A stretch of DNA of 64,000 nt from Sphingosinicella sp. LHD-64 (GTDB lineage Bacteria > Pseudomonadota > Alphaproteobacteria > Sphingomonadales > Sphingomonadaceae): NCBI RefSeq assembly GCF_031157375.1, contig NZ_JAVIFV010000002.1:124001-188000 (forward strand). The letters are read 5' to 3'. How positions within the stretch are numbered: the stretch's first letter is position 1; every line of letters starts with the position of its first letter. Both the position numbers and the translations under genes were made by a program. The notes beneath the pieces were generated by a model. It did not search any database. It was not told the DNA's origin and worked only from the letters and a program-made list of their open reading frames with translations. Positions 45,631 to 54,566 of this stretch are shown here, piece by piece.

Positions 45631-45701
45631 GCCCCCTGTACATGTCCCGTGTTATCGGTATCGCGGCCCCTTCTGCCGCGCCGGCATGAACCTCACTCTA
45701 A

Positions 45702-45733
45702 GGCCCGACCCCGTGCGACTACGGGGTCGGGCC
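45702..45733 (-). terminator. terminator candidate after the crystallin-like gene
   Basis: Perfect 13-bp stem GGCCCGACCCCGT / ACGGGGTCGGGCC with a 6-base loop, 11 bases past the stop at 45745. The following minus-strand sequence (TTAGAG) is only weakly U-rich. Confidence 0.6.
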
Positions 45734-45744
45734 GCGCAGATGTG

Positions 45745-46359
45745 TTAATAGCCGGTGCGCGTGCAGAGCGTATCGGCGAGATAGACCCCGCGCCCCACCG
45801 TCTCGAGGGCCTCGCGGGCCGAGCCGTTCCAGCCGCGGTCGCGGCAGAAGCGGTCGGCCGTCCGCGCGGCGCAGTTCGCATTGGCCTGGCCGCGTTCGCA
45901 GGCCTCGACCCGGCGGCCGCGCTCGCTGGGGGCCGGGAAGAACTCGGCCGCCATGCCGCGCAGCGAGCGGTCCGGCGTTGGCGGCGGGGGCGGCTCGGGC
46001 GGCCGCGGACCGCCGCCGCCGGGCAGCGGGCGCATCGAGCCGAGACGATTGAGGAAGTTGACCTGACGCCTGAGATCCGGCGTGTCGCGGTCCACCGTCG
46101 TGCACTGGCCGCGATAATTGGCGAGCGTGCACAGCTCCCAGCGCCCGTAGCGCACCCGGATCGAACGGACCGGCCAGGCGAGGCCGAGATTGGGATCGGC
46201 GCGGCTGACGTTCACCGCGGGGCCGGAATAGCCGACGTCGCGATAGATGATCGCCTCGCCGGGGAAGTCCGGGCTGGGGCGGCGCTCCTCCTGCTGGGCG
46301 GCGGACGGCGCGGCGAGCAGGGTGGTGGCAAGCAGGGCGACGACGAAACGGCGATCCAT
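45745..46359 (-). CDS. secreted beta/gamma-crystallin-like protein
   Basis: 204 residues from ATG 46359 with a signal peptide (MDRRFVVALLATTLLAAPSA). A Greek-key segment (AIIYRDVGYSGPAVNVSRAD, SIRVRYGRWELC, TLANYRGQCTTVDRDTPDL) matches the beta/gamma-crystallin pattern of some periplasmic proteins. A Pro/Gly linker (GGGGPRPPEPPPPPTPDRS) is followed by a second cysteine-containing domain (EACERGQANANCAARTADRF). Function unknown. The divergent ppc gene starts 165 bases away. Confidence 0.78.
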   Translation of the reverse strand: MDRRFVVALLATTLLAAPSAAQQEERRPSPDFPGEAIIYRDVGYSGPAVNVSRADPNLGLAWPVRSIRVRYGRWELCTLANYRGQCTTVDRDTPDLRRQVNFLNRLGSMRPLPGGGGPRPPEPPPPPTPDRSLRGMAAEFFPAPSERGRRVEACERGQANANCAARTADRFCRDRGWNGSAREALETVGRGVYLADTLCTRTGY

Positions 46360-46523
46360 GACGCTCTCCCTCGTTTCTCGCCCCCCGGCGCCCGGACGGC
46401 ATAGCATGGAACGGCCCCGTATCGAAACCTGCGCGAAACCGCGCGCTGCACCGCAACAAAACGGGGGACGAACTGGCAGGCTTGGGCTATCCTCGCCACC
46501 GGATCGCCACAGGAGAGCGCAGG

Positions 46524-49214
46524 ATGACGGACACGGTGAGCCGGGACGAACAGGCCGACACGTCGCCAGCGCCGCGCACGATCGGCCAGAATCCCGACAT
46601 CCGCTATCTCGGCCGCCTGCTCGGCGACGTCATCCGCGCGGCCGAGGGCGATGCGATGTTCCGGCGGATCGAATATATCCGCGCCACCTCGGTCGACCGT
46701 CACCGCGGCATCGCGCAGGGCGACGCGATCGATCCCGGCCTCGACGCGCTCGACATCGACGACACGCTGACCTTCGTCCACAGCTTCATGCTGTTCTCGC
46801 TGCTCGCCAACCTCGCCGAGGACCGGCAGGGCTTCACCTCCGAGCCGGGCGGGACCTTGCCCGAAGCGCTGGACATCCTCGCCGGCCAGGGGATCGACGC
46901 CGCCGTGGCCGCCGATCTGCTCGACGGGGCACTGGTCGCCCCGGTGCTCACCGCCCATCCGACCGAGGTCCGGCGCAAGAGCGTGATCGACCACCGCAAC
47001 CGCATTGCCGAGCTGATGAAGCTGCGCGATGCGGGCGTCGCGGAAACGCCTGAAGGCGACGCGATCGAGGACGCGCTGGTGCGCCAGATCGGGCTCCTCT
47101 GGCAGACCCGGCCGCTGCGGCGCGAGCGGCTGTTCGTCGCCGACGAGGTCGAGACCGCTTTGTCCTACCTGCGCGACGTGTTCCTGCCGGTGCTGCCCGC
47201 GGTCTATGCGCGCTGGGAACGGGCGCTCGGCCGGCGACCGAAGAGCTTCCTCAGGCCCGGCAGCTGGATCGGCGGCGACCGCGACGGCAACCCGTTCGTC
47301 AATGCCGACTCGCTCCGGCTCGCGCTGGGTCGCGCCGCCGAGACGGTGATTGGCCACTATCTCGACGCGGTCCACGCGCTCGGCGCCGAGCTCTCCATTT
47401 CCCGAGAGCATGCCGACGTGCCGGAAGACGTGCTGGCGCTCGCCGAGCGGTCCGGCGACCAGGGCCTCGCGCGACAGGACGAGCCCTACCGGCGGGCGCT
47501 TTCCGGCATCTACGGCCGGCTGGCGGCGACCTACGAACGGATCTGCGGGCGTCCGCCGCAGCGCGCCGCAGCCGTGGCGGGCGAGCCTTATGACCGGCCC
47601 GAGGCGTTCGGCGCCGAGCTGGCGACGATCGCGGCGGGGCTGGGCGAGATCGGCGGCGGTCCGGTCGCGCGCCTGATCCGTGCGGTCGAGACCTTCGGCT
47701 TCCACCTCGCCACGCTCGATCTCAGGCAGAATTCCGACGTGCACGAGCGCGTCGTCGCCGAGCTGCTGAAGACCGCAGGAGTCGAGGCCGATCATGCGGC
47801 GCTCGACGAGGCGGCGCGGATTGCGTTGCTCCGTAGCGAGCTGGCCAGCGCGCGCCCGCTCGCCTCCCCCTTCGCTGCCTATTCGGACGAAATGGTGTCC
47901 GAGCTGGGAATCGTCCGTGCCGCCGCCGAGGCCCACGCCGCCTACGGCCCGCAGGCGATCACCACCTACATCATCTCCAAGGCCGGCAGCGTCTCCGACC
48001 TGCTCGAAGTCTTCGTGATGCTGAAGGAGGCGGGGCTCTGGCGCGCCGGCGATCCGCCCCACGCCGCGCTGATGGTCGTCCCCCTGTTCGAGACGATCGA
48101 GGATCTGGAGGCGGCGCCGGACATCATGCGCGCCTTCTTCGGCCTCCCCGAAATGGCGGCGATCACCAAGGCGCGCGGCCATCAGGAGGTGATGCTCGGC
48201 TATTCGGATTCGAACAAGGACGGCGGCTACCTGACGTCGGTCTGGAGCCTGCAGAAGGCGAGCCGGGCGCTGGCCGGCGTGTTCGCGGAGGCGGGTATCC
48301 GCCTGCAGCTCTTCCACGGCCGGGGCGGCGCGGTCGGGCGGGGCGGCGGCTCCAGCTTGGCGGCGATCCGCGCCCAGCCCAGCGGCACCGTCCAGGGCCG
48401 CATCCGCATCACCGAGCAGGGCGAGGTGATCGCCGCCAAATATGGCACGCCGGAAAGCGCCATCGCCAATCTCGACGCCATTGCATCTGCCACGCTACTC
48501 GCCAGCCTCGAGACCCGCTCGGCGCGGCGGCGCGACCGCTTCTACGCGGCGATGGAGCGGATTTCGGCCGAGGCCTTCGCCGCCTATCGCGACCTCGTCT
48601 ACGGCACCGAGGGCTTCCGCATCTTCTTCCGCCAGATGACGCCGATCGCCGAGATTTCCGGCCTCAAGATCGGCTCGCGCCCGGCCAGCCGCAACCAGTC
48701 CGGCCGGATCGAGGACCTGCGCGCCATCCCCTGGGTCTTCTCCTGGAGCCAGGCGCGGGTGATGCTGCCCGGCTGGTACGGCGTCGGCCACGGCCTCGCC
48801 GCCTTCGGCAGCGTCGAGGAACTCAGGGAGATGCGCGAGGCCTGGCCCTTCTTCCGCACCACGCTCGACAATCTGGAGATGGTGCTGGCGAAATCCGACA
48901 TGGGCATTGCCGCCCGCTATGCCGAGCTGGTCGAGGATCAGGGCCTGCGCGACGCCCTGTTCAACCGCATCCGCGACGGCTGGCACCGCACCCACGATTG
49001 CCTGCTGAGCATCACCGGCGAATCCCGCCTGCTCGAAAGTCAGCCCGCCCTCGACGCCTCGATCCGCCTGCGCCTCCCCTATATCGAGCCCCTGAACCTC
49101 CTCCAGATCGAACTGATGAAACGCCACCGCGCCGGCGAGGACGACCCGCGCATCGCGGAGGGCATCCAGCTCTCGATCAACGCGATCGCGACGGCGCTAC
49201 GGAATTCGGGGTAG
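46524..49214 (+). CDS. ppc: phosphoenolpyruvate carboxylase
   Basis: 896 residues from ATG 46524, with GGAGAGCGCAGG upstream. It makes oxaloacetate from phosphoenolpyruvate and bicarbonate, refilling the citric-acid cycle. The catalytic His145 is in VLTAHPTEVRRK. The conserved GYSDSNKDGGYLTS and FHGRGGAVGRGGG loops are present. The C-terminus ends NAIATALRNSG, close to the usual NTG ending that binds aspartate/malate effectors. Length matches the family. Confidence 0.98.
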   Translation: MTDTVSRDEQADTSPAPRTIGQNPDIRYLGRLLGDVIRAAEGDAMFRRIEYIRATSVDRHRGIAQGDAIDPGLDALDIDDTLTFVHSFMLFSLLANLAEDRQGFTSEPGGTLPEALDILAGQGIDAAVAADLLDGALVAPVLTAHPTEVRRKSVIDHRNRIAELMKLRDAGVAETPEGDAIEDALVRQIGLLWQTRPLRRERLFVADEVETALSYLRDVFLPVLPAVYARWERALGRRPKSFLRPGSWIGGDRDGNPFVNADSLRLALGRAAETVIGHYLDAVHALGAELSISREHADVPEDVLALAERSGDQGLARQDEPYRRALSGIYGRLAATYERICGRPPQRAAAVAGEPYDRPEAFGAELATIAAGLGEIGGGPVARLIRAVETFGFHLATLDLRQNSDVHERVVAELLKTAGVEADHAALDEAARIALLRSELASARPLASPFAAYSDEMVSELGIVRAAAEAHAAYGPQAITTYIISKAGSVSDLLEVFVMLKEAGLWRAGDPPHAALMVVPLFETIEDLEAAPDIMRAFFGLPEMAAITKARGHQEVMLGYSDSNKDGGYLTSVWSLQKASRALAGVFAEAGIRLQLFHGRGGAVGRGGGSSLAAIRAQPSGTVQGRIRITEQGEVIAAKYGTPESAIANLDAIASATLLASLETRSARRRDRFYAAMERISAEAFAAYRDLVYGTEGFRIFFRQMTPIAEISGLKIGSRPASRNQSGRIEDLRAIPWVFSWSQARVMLPGWYGVGHGLAAFGSVEELREMREAWPFFRTTLDNLEMVLAKSDMGIAARYAELVEDQGLRDALFNRIRDGWHRTHDCLLSITGESRLLESQPALDASIRLRLPYIEPLNLLQIELMKRHRAGEDDPRIAEGIQLSINAIATALRNSG

Positions 49215-49364
49215 CTGCCCGCCTGTCGTGGCGGACTTGATCCGGCATCCATCTGTTCTCTGGTGAGGAGAGCCACGATCCGGATCATCTATAAATGGAA
49301 AGCCGACGTTAGGATTTTCGCGCTTATTCTCCCGGCACGACAGCGAGCGATCGATTCAACCCTG

Positions 49365-50234
49365 ATGCGGCATCTCAAGAGAACCCGTTTCCTTAGTCAT
49401 TGGGTGATCGCTGCCGTAACGTCAGTGGCGGCGTTTCCGGCTCCGTCCCAAGCCTGCCGCATCAGCGTCCGTCCCAATCTCGAAGACGTAAATTATGCCG
49501 ACGTCGTAGTGGTGGGCCGCATCTCCAACTACCGCATTATCCGCGATGAGGCGTTTCGCCGACGGATGCTGACATCACCTAGTCTGCCCGCCGACCTGCG
49601 CAGAATCTACCAAGACCCTCAGCAAGGTTTACTCACCGACTATGTGCGTTTCGATATCCTCGTCGATGAAGTGCTCGTTGGCCCCGCTCCGCGCAGGGTC
49701 TCGGTGACGTGGGACAATTCGACTTTCGCTGAACCCGAGCGAATGCCGCCTGGATCCCATCTCATCGCGCTGCGCCGGCCTGCCTCCGTCGCTCCGGGGC
49801 TCGAGCGCGACGATCATGCCCAATCCCGATCCCAGTACTCTGACGCTCCTCCAGGCGCCTTGCTCAAGCGCTTTCATATACGAAACTGGGAGCGAGCAGG
49901 CGCGTGCTATCCGCAGGATTCTGGCCACGCGGCGATAGCGGGCCGGGTCCGCAACGGGTCGAATACAAATGTCCTTCGAATGTTGGATACAAATAGGATT
50001 TCGTCTGTCACGCTGATCCGCGACCGGGCTCAGGCTCGGGTCGACGGCTCTTTCGATCGTTCATCGATCCGCGACGCTTCTCGAAGCGTGACATTCGCCG
50101 CGTTTGGGAGGGGATTTTCTCGCCCAAGGAAGCTGAAACTTATGAAACTTCCGCTCGGCCCTCCTCCGATCCGGAAACCGGGGTGGGCCGAGGCCCACCC
50201 CGCACGTCTCACAGGCCGTCGACGGCCTTGCTGA
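49365..50234 (+). CDS. hypothetical secreted protein
   Basis: 289 residues from ATG 49365; earlier starts in the same frame (49263) add no signal. The N-terminus HWVIAAVTSVAAFPAPSQA is a signal peptide. The mature part begins CRISVRPNLEDVNYADVVVV. Codon use is less GC-biased in this gene. The last 20 or so codons (PPPIRKPGWAEAHPARLTG) pass through a strong hairpin (50180-50201) that is probably the terminator of the convergent OmpA gene, and overlap its stop; the true 3' end may have been lost to a frameshift or mutation. No family recognised. Confidence 0.55.
   Translation: MRHLKRTRFLSHWVIAAVTSVAAFPAPSQACRISVRPNLEDVNYADVVVVGRISNYRIIRDEAFRRRMLTSPSLPADLRRIYQDPQQGLLTDYVRFDILVDEVLVGPAPRRVSVTWDNSTFAEPERMPPGSHLIALRRPASVAPGLERDDHAQSRSQYSDAPPGALLKRFHIRNWERAGACYPQDSGHAAIAGRVRNGSNTNVLRMLDTNRISSVTLIRDRAQARVDGSFDRSSIRDASRSVTFAAFGRGFSRPRKLKLMKLPLGPPPIRKPGWAEAHPARLTGRRRPC
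50180..50201 (-). terminator. hairpin after the OmpA-family gene
   Basis: Perfect 10-bp inverted repeat GGGGTGGGCC / GGCCCACCCC with a two-base loop, 8 bases after the minus-strand stop. It lies within the open frame of the convergent gene. The U-run is poor (GGTTTCC). Confidence 0.6.
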
Positions 50235-51111
50235 CCAGGACGCTCACCGCGACGCGGCGGTTCTGCGCCTGGCCCTCGGCGGTGTCGTTGCTCGCCGCCG
50301 GATCCGCTTCGGCCATCCCGGTGGGCGTCAGCATGCGATAGGGCTGCCAGCCGCAGGCCTGCTGAAGATAGTTGACGACGCTGCCCGCGCGCCGTTCGCT
50401 GAGCGCCTGGTTGACCTCGACGCTTCCGGTGGAATCGGTGTAGCCGACGACGAGCAGCAGGGCGTTCTCCGTCGCCTCGGCCGAGGCGGCCGTGGCGCAC
50501 AGATCGGCTTTCGCCTGCTCGGACAGGTTCGCCCTGCCGAAGTCGAAGGTCACGTTCGTCGTGCTCCGGACATTGTACTGATCGATGCTGCCCATGCGGC
50601 CACGCAGCGCTTCCGTCGCCGCCGCATTCTGCTCGATGGCCGAACCCTGTTCGGCAAATTGCTGGGCGGTGCCGCTACGGATCATCGTCGCGGTCTGGAG
50701 ATCCCTGCTCTTGAGATCGATCCGGCGCGCCACCAGGCCGCTGCCCGACTGCCATGTCGCGACGCTGACCGGCAGGCCGTTGAGCAGCGAATCCGCGGCA
50801 AGCGCGGTGCGGCCCAAGCCCAGAAAGCCCCCGCGGGACGTGATCCTGGTGTCGCTGTTGACGGCGACGGTCGTGCTGGTGCCGTCGGCGGTGTAGACTT
50901 GCACCTGATCGCCGCTGCGCGACGTGACGATGCCGTCGATCTCGGGCCCTTGGGTCATCTCGGCCGCATCAGGGGAAGGCGGGCCGCTTACGGTCGTCGA
51001 GAGGTCGGCCTCGGGCGGGTCCTGCGGCTGTGCGGCCAGGCTGCCCGGGGCTGTCCCGGCAACCGCGGCAAGGAGGAGGAGAACGGCTGGGTTTTTGGAA
51101 ATGACACTCAT
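50209..51111 (-). CDS. OmpA-family outer-membrane/peptidoglycan-binding protein
   Basis: 300 residues from ATG 51111. MSVISKNPAVLLLLAAVAGT is the signal peptide. A DUF5666-like beta region (about 60-165: IDGIVTSRSGDQVQVYTADG, VAVNSDTRITSRG) binds an unknown ligand. The C-terminal OmpA domain (about 195-300) has VTFDFGRANLSEQAKADL and VGYTDSTGSVEVNQALSERR, the peptidoglycan-binding signature. It likely links the outer membrane to the cell wall. It is monocistronic. Confidence 0.9.
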   Translation of the reverse strand: MSVISKNPAVLLLLAAVAGTAPGSLAAQPQDPPEADLSTTVSGPPSPDAAEMTQGPEIDGIVTSRSGDQVQVYTADGTSTTVAVNSDTRITSRGGFLGLGRTALAADSLLNGLPVSVATWQSGSGLVARRIDLKSRDLQTATMIRSGTAQQFAEQGSAIEQNAAATEALRGRMGSIDQYNVRSTTNVTFDFGRANLSEQAKADLCATAASAEATENALLLVVGYTDSTGSVEVNQALSERRAGSVVNYLQQACGWQPYRMLTPTGMAEADPAASNDTAEGQAQNRRVAVSVLVSKAVDGL

Positions 51112-51723
51112 GAAGCTATTCCTTCGAAGTCGATCGTCGGGCCTGCGAACGCAGCATCTCGTCCGACCGCCGCGCCATGATGGCGAAACCGGCTGCCGGA
51201 ACCCCTCCATCCGGCTTCATGGGGATATGCGGCATGCCGCCGCGCCTGAACGCCGATGGAGTTCCGACCGTGTTCGGGCCAACCTTTCGCGCAGATGAAC
51301 ACGCCCAGTGCCGCTGGTCGTTGCGGCGGCCATTCGGGCGGAACGCGCGACGAACCGATATACTACGCCAGTCAAACAAGGGTTCATACGGTAGTATGAT
51401 TACGGTAATTGAATACCGAATAGATTAATTTATGCTGACAGGCCATTTTCTTCTAATAGTGTAAGAATGATTTAGAAAGAAATATTGAAGTATACCCCGT
51501 GTTTACACGTGAAATCGTAGTCTCACGCAGTCCATACCTCCCGTTTCGGTGCGCTCTGAATCAGTTCTGGACGAGCGAAATGGACGCGGCCGGCGTGCCC
51601 ATGCATGAGATTGTACGGCACTGCGATCGAGGGCGCATGGCGCGCGATCCGCATGGAATAGACGGTCGCTGAAATTCCTGGGCTAAGACAGGCTCTGCCT
51701 GGGACGGATCTGAGGGGCGCATC
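51112..51723. other. long intergenic region, AT-rich in the middle
   Basis: No gene is supported. The part from about 51367 to 51540 is far more AT-rich than the rest of the window (TTAATTTATGC, AAATATTGAAG) and contains a short CGTGT-TT-ACACG palindrome at 51498-51509. It probably holds the divergent promoters of the OmpA and deacylase genes, and may mark a recombination scar. Confidence 0.55.
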
Positions 51724-53256
51724 GTGAACGACAAGCTGACGCGGCGGCAACTGATCGCGGGCGGGCTGGCAAGCCTGGCGGCGCCCGCCGGCGGCCAGAC
51801 GGATAGGTCCACCCTGTTCCGCGAGGTTTCGCTCGTCGACGGCACCGGCGCCCCGCCCCGGCCCGCCAATGTGCTGGTCACCGGCGACCGGATCGCCCGC
51901 GTGACGGCGCCGTCGCGCGAGCGCGTGCCGTCCTGGGCCCGCGTCGTCGAAGGCCGCGGCCGGGTGCTCACGCCCGGCTTCATCGATCTCCACACCCACG
52001 GCGATCCGCTCAAGAGTCCTTATGACGGGTTTCTCGCCATGGGCGTGACATCGATCACCCTCGGTGTCGACGGCAGCGGACCGGGCACGAGCGAGGAACT
52101 CGACACCGCCGACTGGCGCCGGGCGGTCTCGCGCGCGCCGCTCGACACCAATGTTGCCCTGCTGGTCGGCCACGGCACGATCCGGCACGCGGCGGGCATT
52201 CCGGATTCGGTCCGCCGGCCCGATGCCACGCAACTGCAGCGGCTGGCAGCTGCGCTCGAGGCCGAATTCCGGGCGGGCATCTTCGGCCTTTCCTACGGTC
52301 TCGAATATGTGCCGGGCATCTATACCGAAGCGGCGGAGCATCGCGCGCTCGGCGCGGTCGTCGCCCGACATGACGGCGTCGTCATGAGCCACATGCGCTC
52401 GGAGGATGACGATGCGATCGAGGCGTCGATCGACGAGCTCATCGCCTCGGCCGGCCAGGCCCGCGCCCACATCTCGCACCTCAAGGTCGTGTACGGCCAC
52501 GGCGCGGCGCGCGCCCAAGCCCTGCTCGAATTCCTCGCCGCCAAACGCCGCCAGGGCATCGACCTCACCGCCGACGAATATCCCTACGAGGCCGGCTTCA
52601 CGGGCATCGCCATCCTGTTCCCGGAATGGGCGCTGCCGCCGACCGACTATGCCGCGATTCTCAGGGAGCGCCGACCGGAGCTGTCCGACTATCTCGAGCG
52701 CCGCATGACCCGGCGCGGCGGGCCGGGCGCGCTGTTGATCGGCACGGGAACCCACGCCGGCAAGACGCTCGCCCAGGTCGCCCAGGAGGCGGGCCGCCAC
52801 TATGTCGACGTCCTGATCGATCTCGGCCCCGAAGGGGCGCAGGGCGCGCACTTCACCATGGACAAGGCGCTGCAGGATATTTTGCTGGTCGATCCCCACG
52901 TCGCCTTCTCGACCGACGGTGGTCCCGGCCAGCGCCACCCGCGCGGCGCTGGCACCTATGCCAAGCTGATCGAGGACTATGTCGTCCGCGACAGCAAGCT
53001 CACGCTCCAGGACATGATCCGCAAGGCGACCTCCTACCCGGCCCGGATTCTCCGCCTCGGCGATCGCGGCACCATCCGCCCGGGCGCCAAGGCCGACCTG
53101 CTCCTGTTCGATCCGGCCCGGGTGCGGGCGCGCGCGACCTATGTCGATCCGTTCGCCAAGGCGGAGGGGTTCGACCTGGTGATGGTGAATGGGCGGGCGG
53201 CTTATGCGAATGGGAGCAAGGTCGGCAGATCGGGGGCTTTGCTGCGCGCGCGTTGA
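51724..53256 (+). CDS. D-aminoacylase / N-acyl-D-amino-acid deacylase-family amidohydrolase
   Basis: 510 residues from GTG 51724 with GAGGGG upstream. It starts with a twin-arginine-type signal (TRRQLIAGGLASLAAPAGG), so it is exported folded. The metal site begins with FIDLHTHGDP (His90, His92). The family segments HISHLKVVYGHG, DLTADEYPYE and the closing TIRPGAKADLLLFDPARVR are present. Such enzymes remove N-acyl groups from D-amino acids, or act on dipeptides and cyclic imides; the substrate is not certain. GTTS...NCG of D-aminoacylase is replaced by GVTSITLGVDGSG here. Confidence 0.88.
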   Translation: MNDKLTRRQLIAGGLASLAAPAGGQTDRSTLFREVSLVDGTGAPPRPANVLVTGDRIARVTAPSRERVPSWARVVEGRGRVLTPGFIDLHTHGDPLKSPYDGFLAMGVTSITLGVDGSGPGTSEELDTADWRRAVSRAPLDTNVALLVGHGTIRHAAGIPDSVRRPDATQLQRLAAALEAEFRAGIFGLSYGLEYVPGIYTEAAEHRALGAVVARHDGVVMSHMRSEDDDAIEASIDELIASAGQARAHISHLKVVYGHGAARAQALLEFLAAKRRQGIDLTADEYPYEAGFTGIAILFPEWALPPTDYAAILRERRPELSDYLERRMTRRGGPGALLIGTGTHAGKTLAQVAQEAGRHYVDVLIDLGPEGAQGAHFTMDKALQDILLVDPHVAFSTDGGPGQRHPRGAGTYAKLIEDYVVRDSKLTLQDMIRKATSYPARILRLGDRGTIRPGAKADLLLFDPARVRARATYVDPFAKAEGFDLVMVNGRAAYANGSKVGRSGALLRAR

Positions 53257-53322
53257 AGCTGAGGGAAGCGGCCCGAGCCGTTCAGGGATGACGCGCAACG
53301 GGCGGGCTGGCATGGGCAGCTG

Positions 53323-54504
53323 ATGACCGCCGCCGCTCCCTACGACGCAATCATTCTCGGCGCCGGCGGCGCCGGGCTGATGTGCGCGGGGGTGGCTGGG
53401 CAGCGCGGGCGGCGGGTGCTGGTGATCGATCATGCCGACCGGCCGGGGAAGAAGATCCTGATCTCCGGCGGCGGGCGGTGCAACTTCACCAACATCCACG
53501 CCGCGCCCGACCGCTTTCTCTCGGCCAACCCGCATTTCGCCAAGTCGGCGCTCGGGCGCTACACGCCGGAGGACTTCATCGCACTGGTCGATCGCTACAG
53601 GATCGCCTGGCACGAGAAGACGCTCGGCCAGCTCTTCTGCGACGGCTCGGCGAAGGAGATCGTCGGCCTGCTGATGGCGGAATGCGCGAGGGGCAATGTC
53701 CGCGTCGCGCTCGGCCGGCCGATCGCGGACGTGACCCATGCCGATGGCCGGTTCACGGTGCGCTACGGCGACGAGGCCGCGACGGCGCCTGCGTTGGTGA
53801 TCGCGACCGGCGGCCCCTCCATCCCGAAAATGGGCGCGACCGGCTTCGCCTACGATCTCGCCCGGCAGTTCGGTCTCAAGCTGGTCGAGCCGCGACCAGC
53901 GCTGGTGCCACTGACGCTGAGCGGCGAGGACCTGCTGTTCCGCGAACTCTCGGGCGTCTCCGCGGAAGTGATCGCCCGCGCCGGCAAGGCGTCGTTCCGC
54001 GAGGCCACGCTCTTCACTCATCGCGGCCTCTCCGGTCCGGCGATCCTGCAAATCTCCTCCTACTGGCGCAATGGCGAGGAGATCGGGATCGACTTCCTGC
54101 CGGACAGACAAGCCGACTGGCCGCTCGCCGCCAAGCGGGCGCGGCCGAAGACCCATTTCCACACCTTGCTCGGCGAATTGCTGCCGGATCGCCTCGCCGA
54201 GGCGCTGGCGAAGAAGATCGGCCTGTGGGGTGAACTCGCCAACCTGCCCGACGCCAAGCTGCGCGCCGCCGCCGCCCGCCTCGCCGACTGGCGCTTCCGC
54301 CCCAACGGCAGCGAAGGCTTCGCCAAGGCCGAGGTGACGGCCGGCGGCATCGCCACGGACGGCCTCTCCTCGCAGACGATGGAAGCCCGCAAGATCCCCG
54401 GCCTCTACGCGATCGGCGAGGCCGTCGACGTCACCGGCTGGCTGGGGGGCTATAATTTTCAGTGGGCATGGGCTAGCGGGTGGGCAGCCGGGCAGGCCCT
54501 GTAG
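53323..54504 (+). CDS. HI0933-type NAD(P)/FAD-dependent oxidoreductase
   Basis: 393 residues. The N-terminal GAGGAGLMCAGVAGQRGRRV is the Rossmann dinucleotide site, followed by the family signature DRPGKKILISGGGRCNFTN. ATGGPSIPKMGATGFAYDLA and the C-terminal GLYAIGEAVDVTGWLGGYN, AWASGWAAG are also diagnostic (YhiN/BaiN family). The reaction is not known. Some members act in bile-acid or lipid reduction. Confidence 0.92.
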   Translation: MTAAAPYDAIILGAGGAGLMCAGVAGQRGRRVLVIDHADRPGKKILISGGGRCNFTNIHAAPDRFLSANPHFAKSALGRYTPEDFIALVDRYRIAWHEKTLGQLFCDGSAKEIVGLLMAECARGNVRVALGRPIADVTHADGRFTVRYGDEAATAPALVIATGGPSIPKMGATGFAYDLARQFGLKLVEPRPALVPLTLSGEDLLFRELSGVSAEVIARAGKASFREATLFTHRGLSGPAILQISSYWRNGEEIGIDFLPDRQADWPLAAKRARPKTHFHTLLGELLPDRLAEALAKKIGLWGELANLPDAKLRAAAARLADWRFRPNGSEGFAKAEVTAGGIATDGLSSQTMEARKIPGLYAIGEAVDVTGWLGGYNFQWAWASGWAAGQAL

Positions 54505-54566
54505 CCTTTGCCCCTCATGATAGGATGCGCGACGCGCCGTGCGCCGACGCCGAAACTGGACGACAC

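Noticed and set aside
46212..48317. 701-codon minus-strand frame opposite ppc
   Set aside because: It is antisense to an obvious phosphoenolpyruvate carboxylase and shows shadow-type composition.
51177..51428. 83-codon frame in the intergenic region before the deacylase
   Set aside because: No ribosome-binding site, no recognisable domain, and it runs into the AT-rich stretch; more likely chance.
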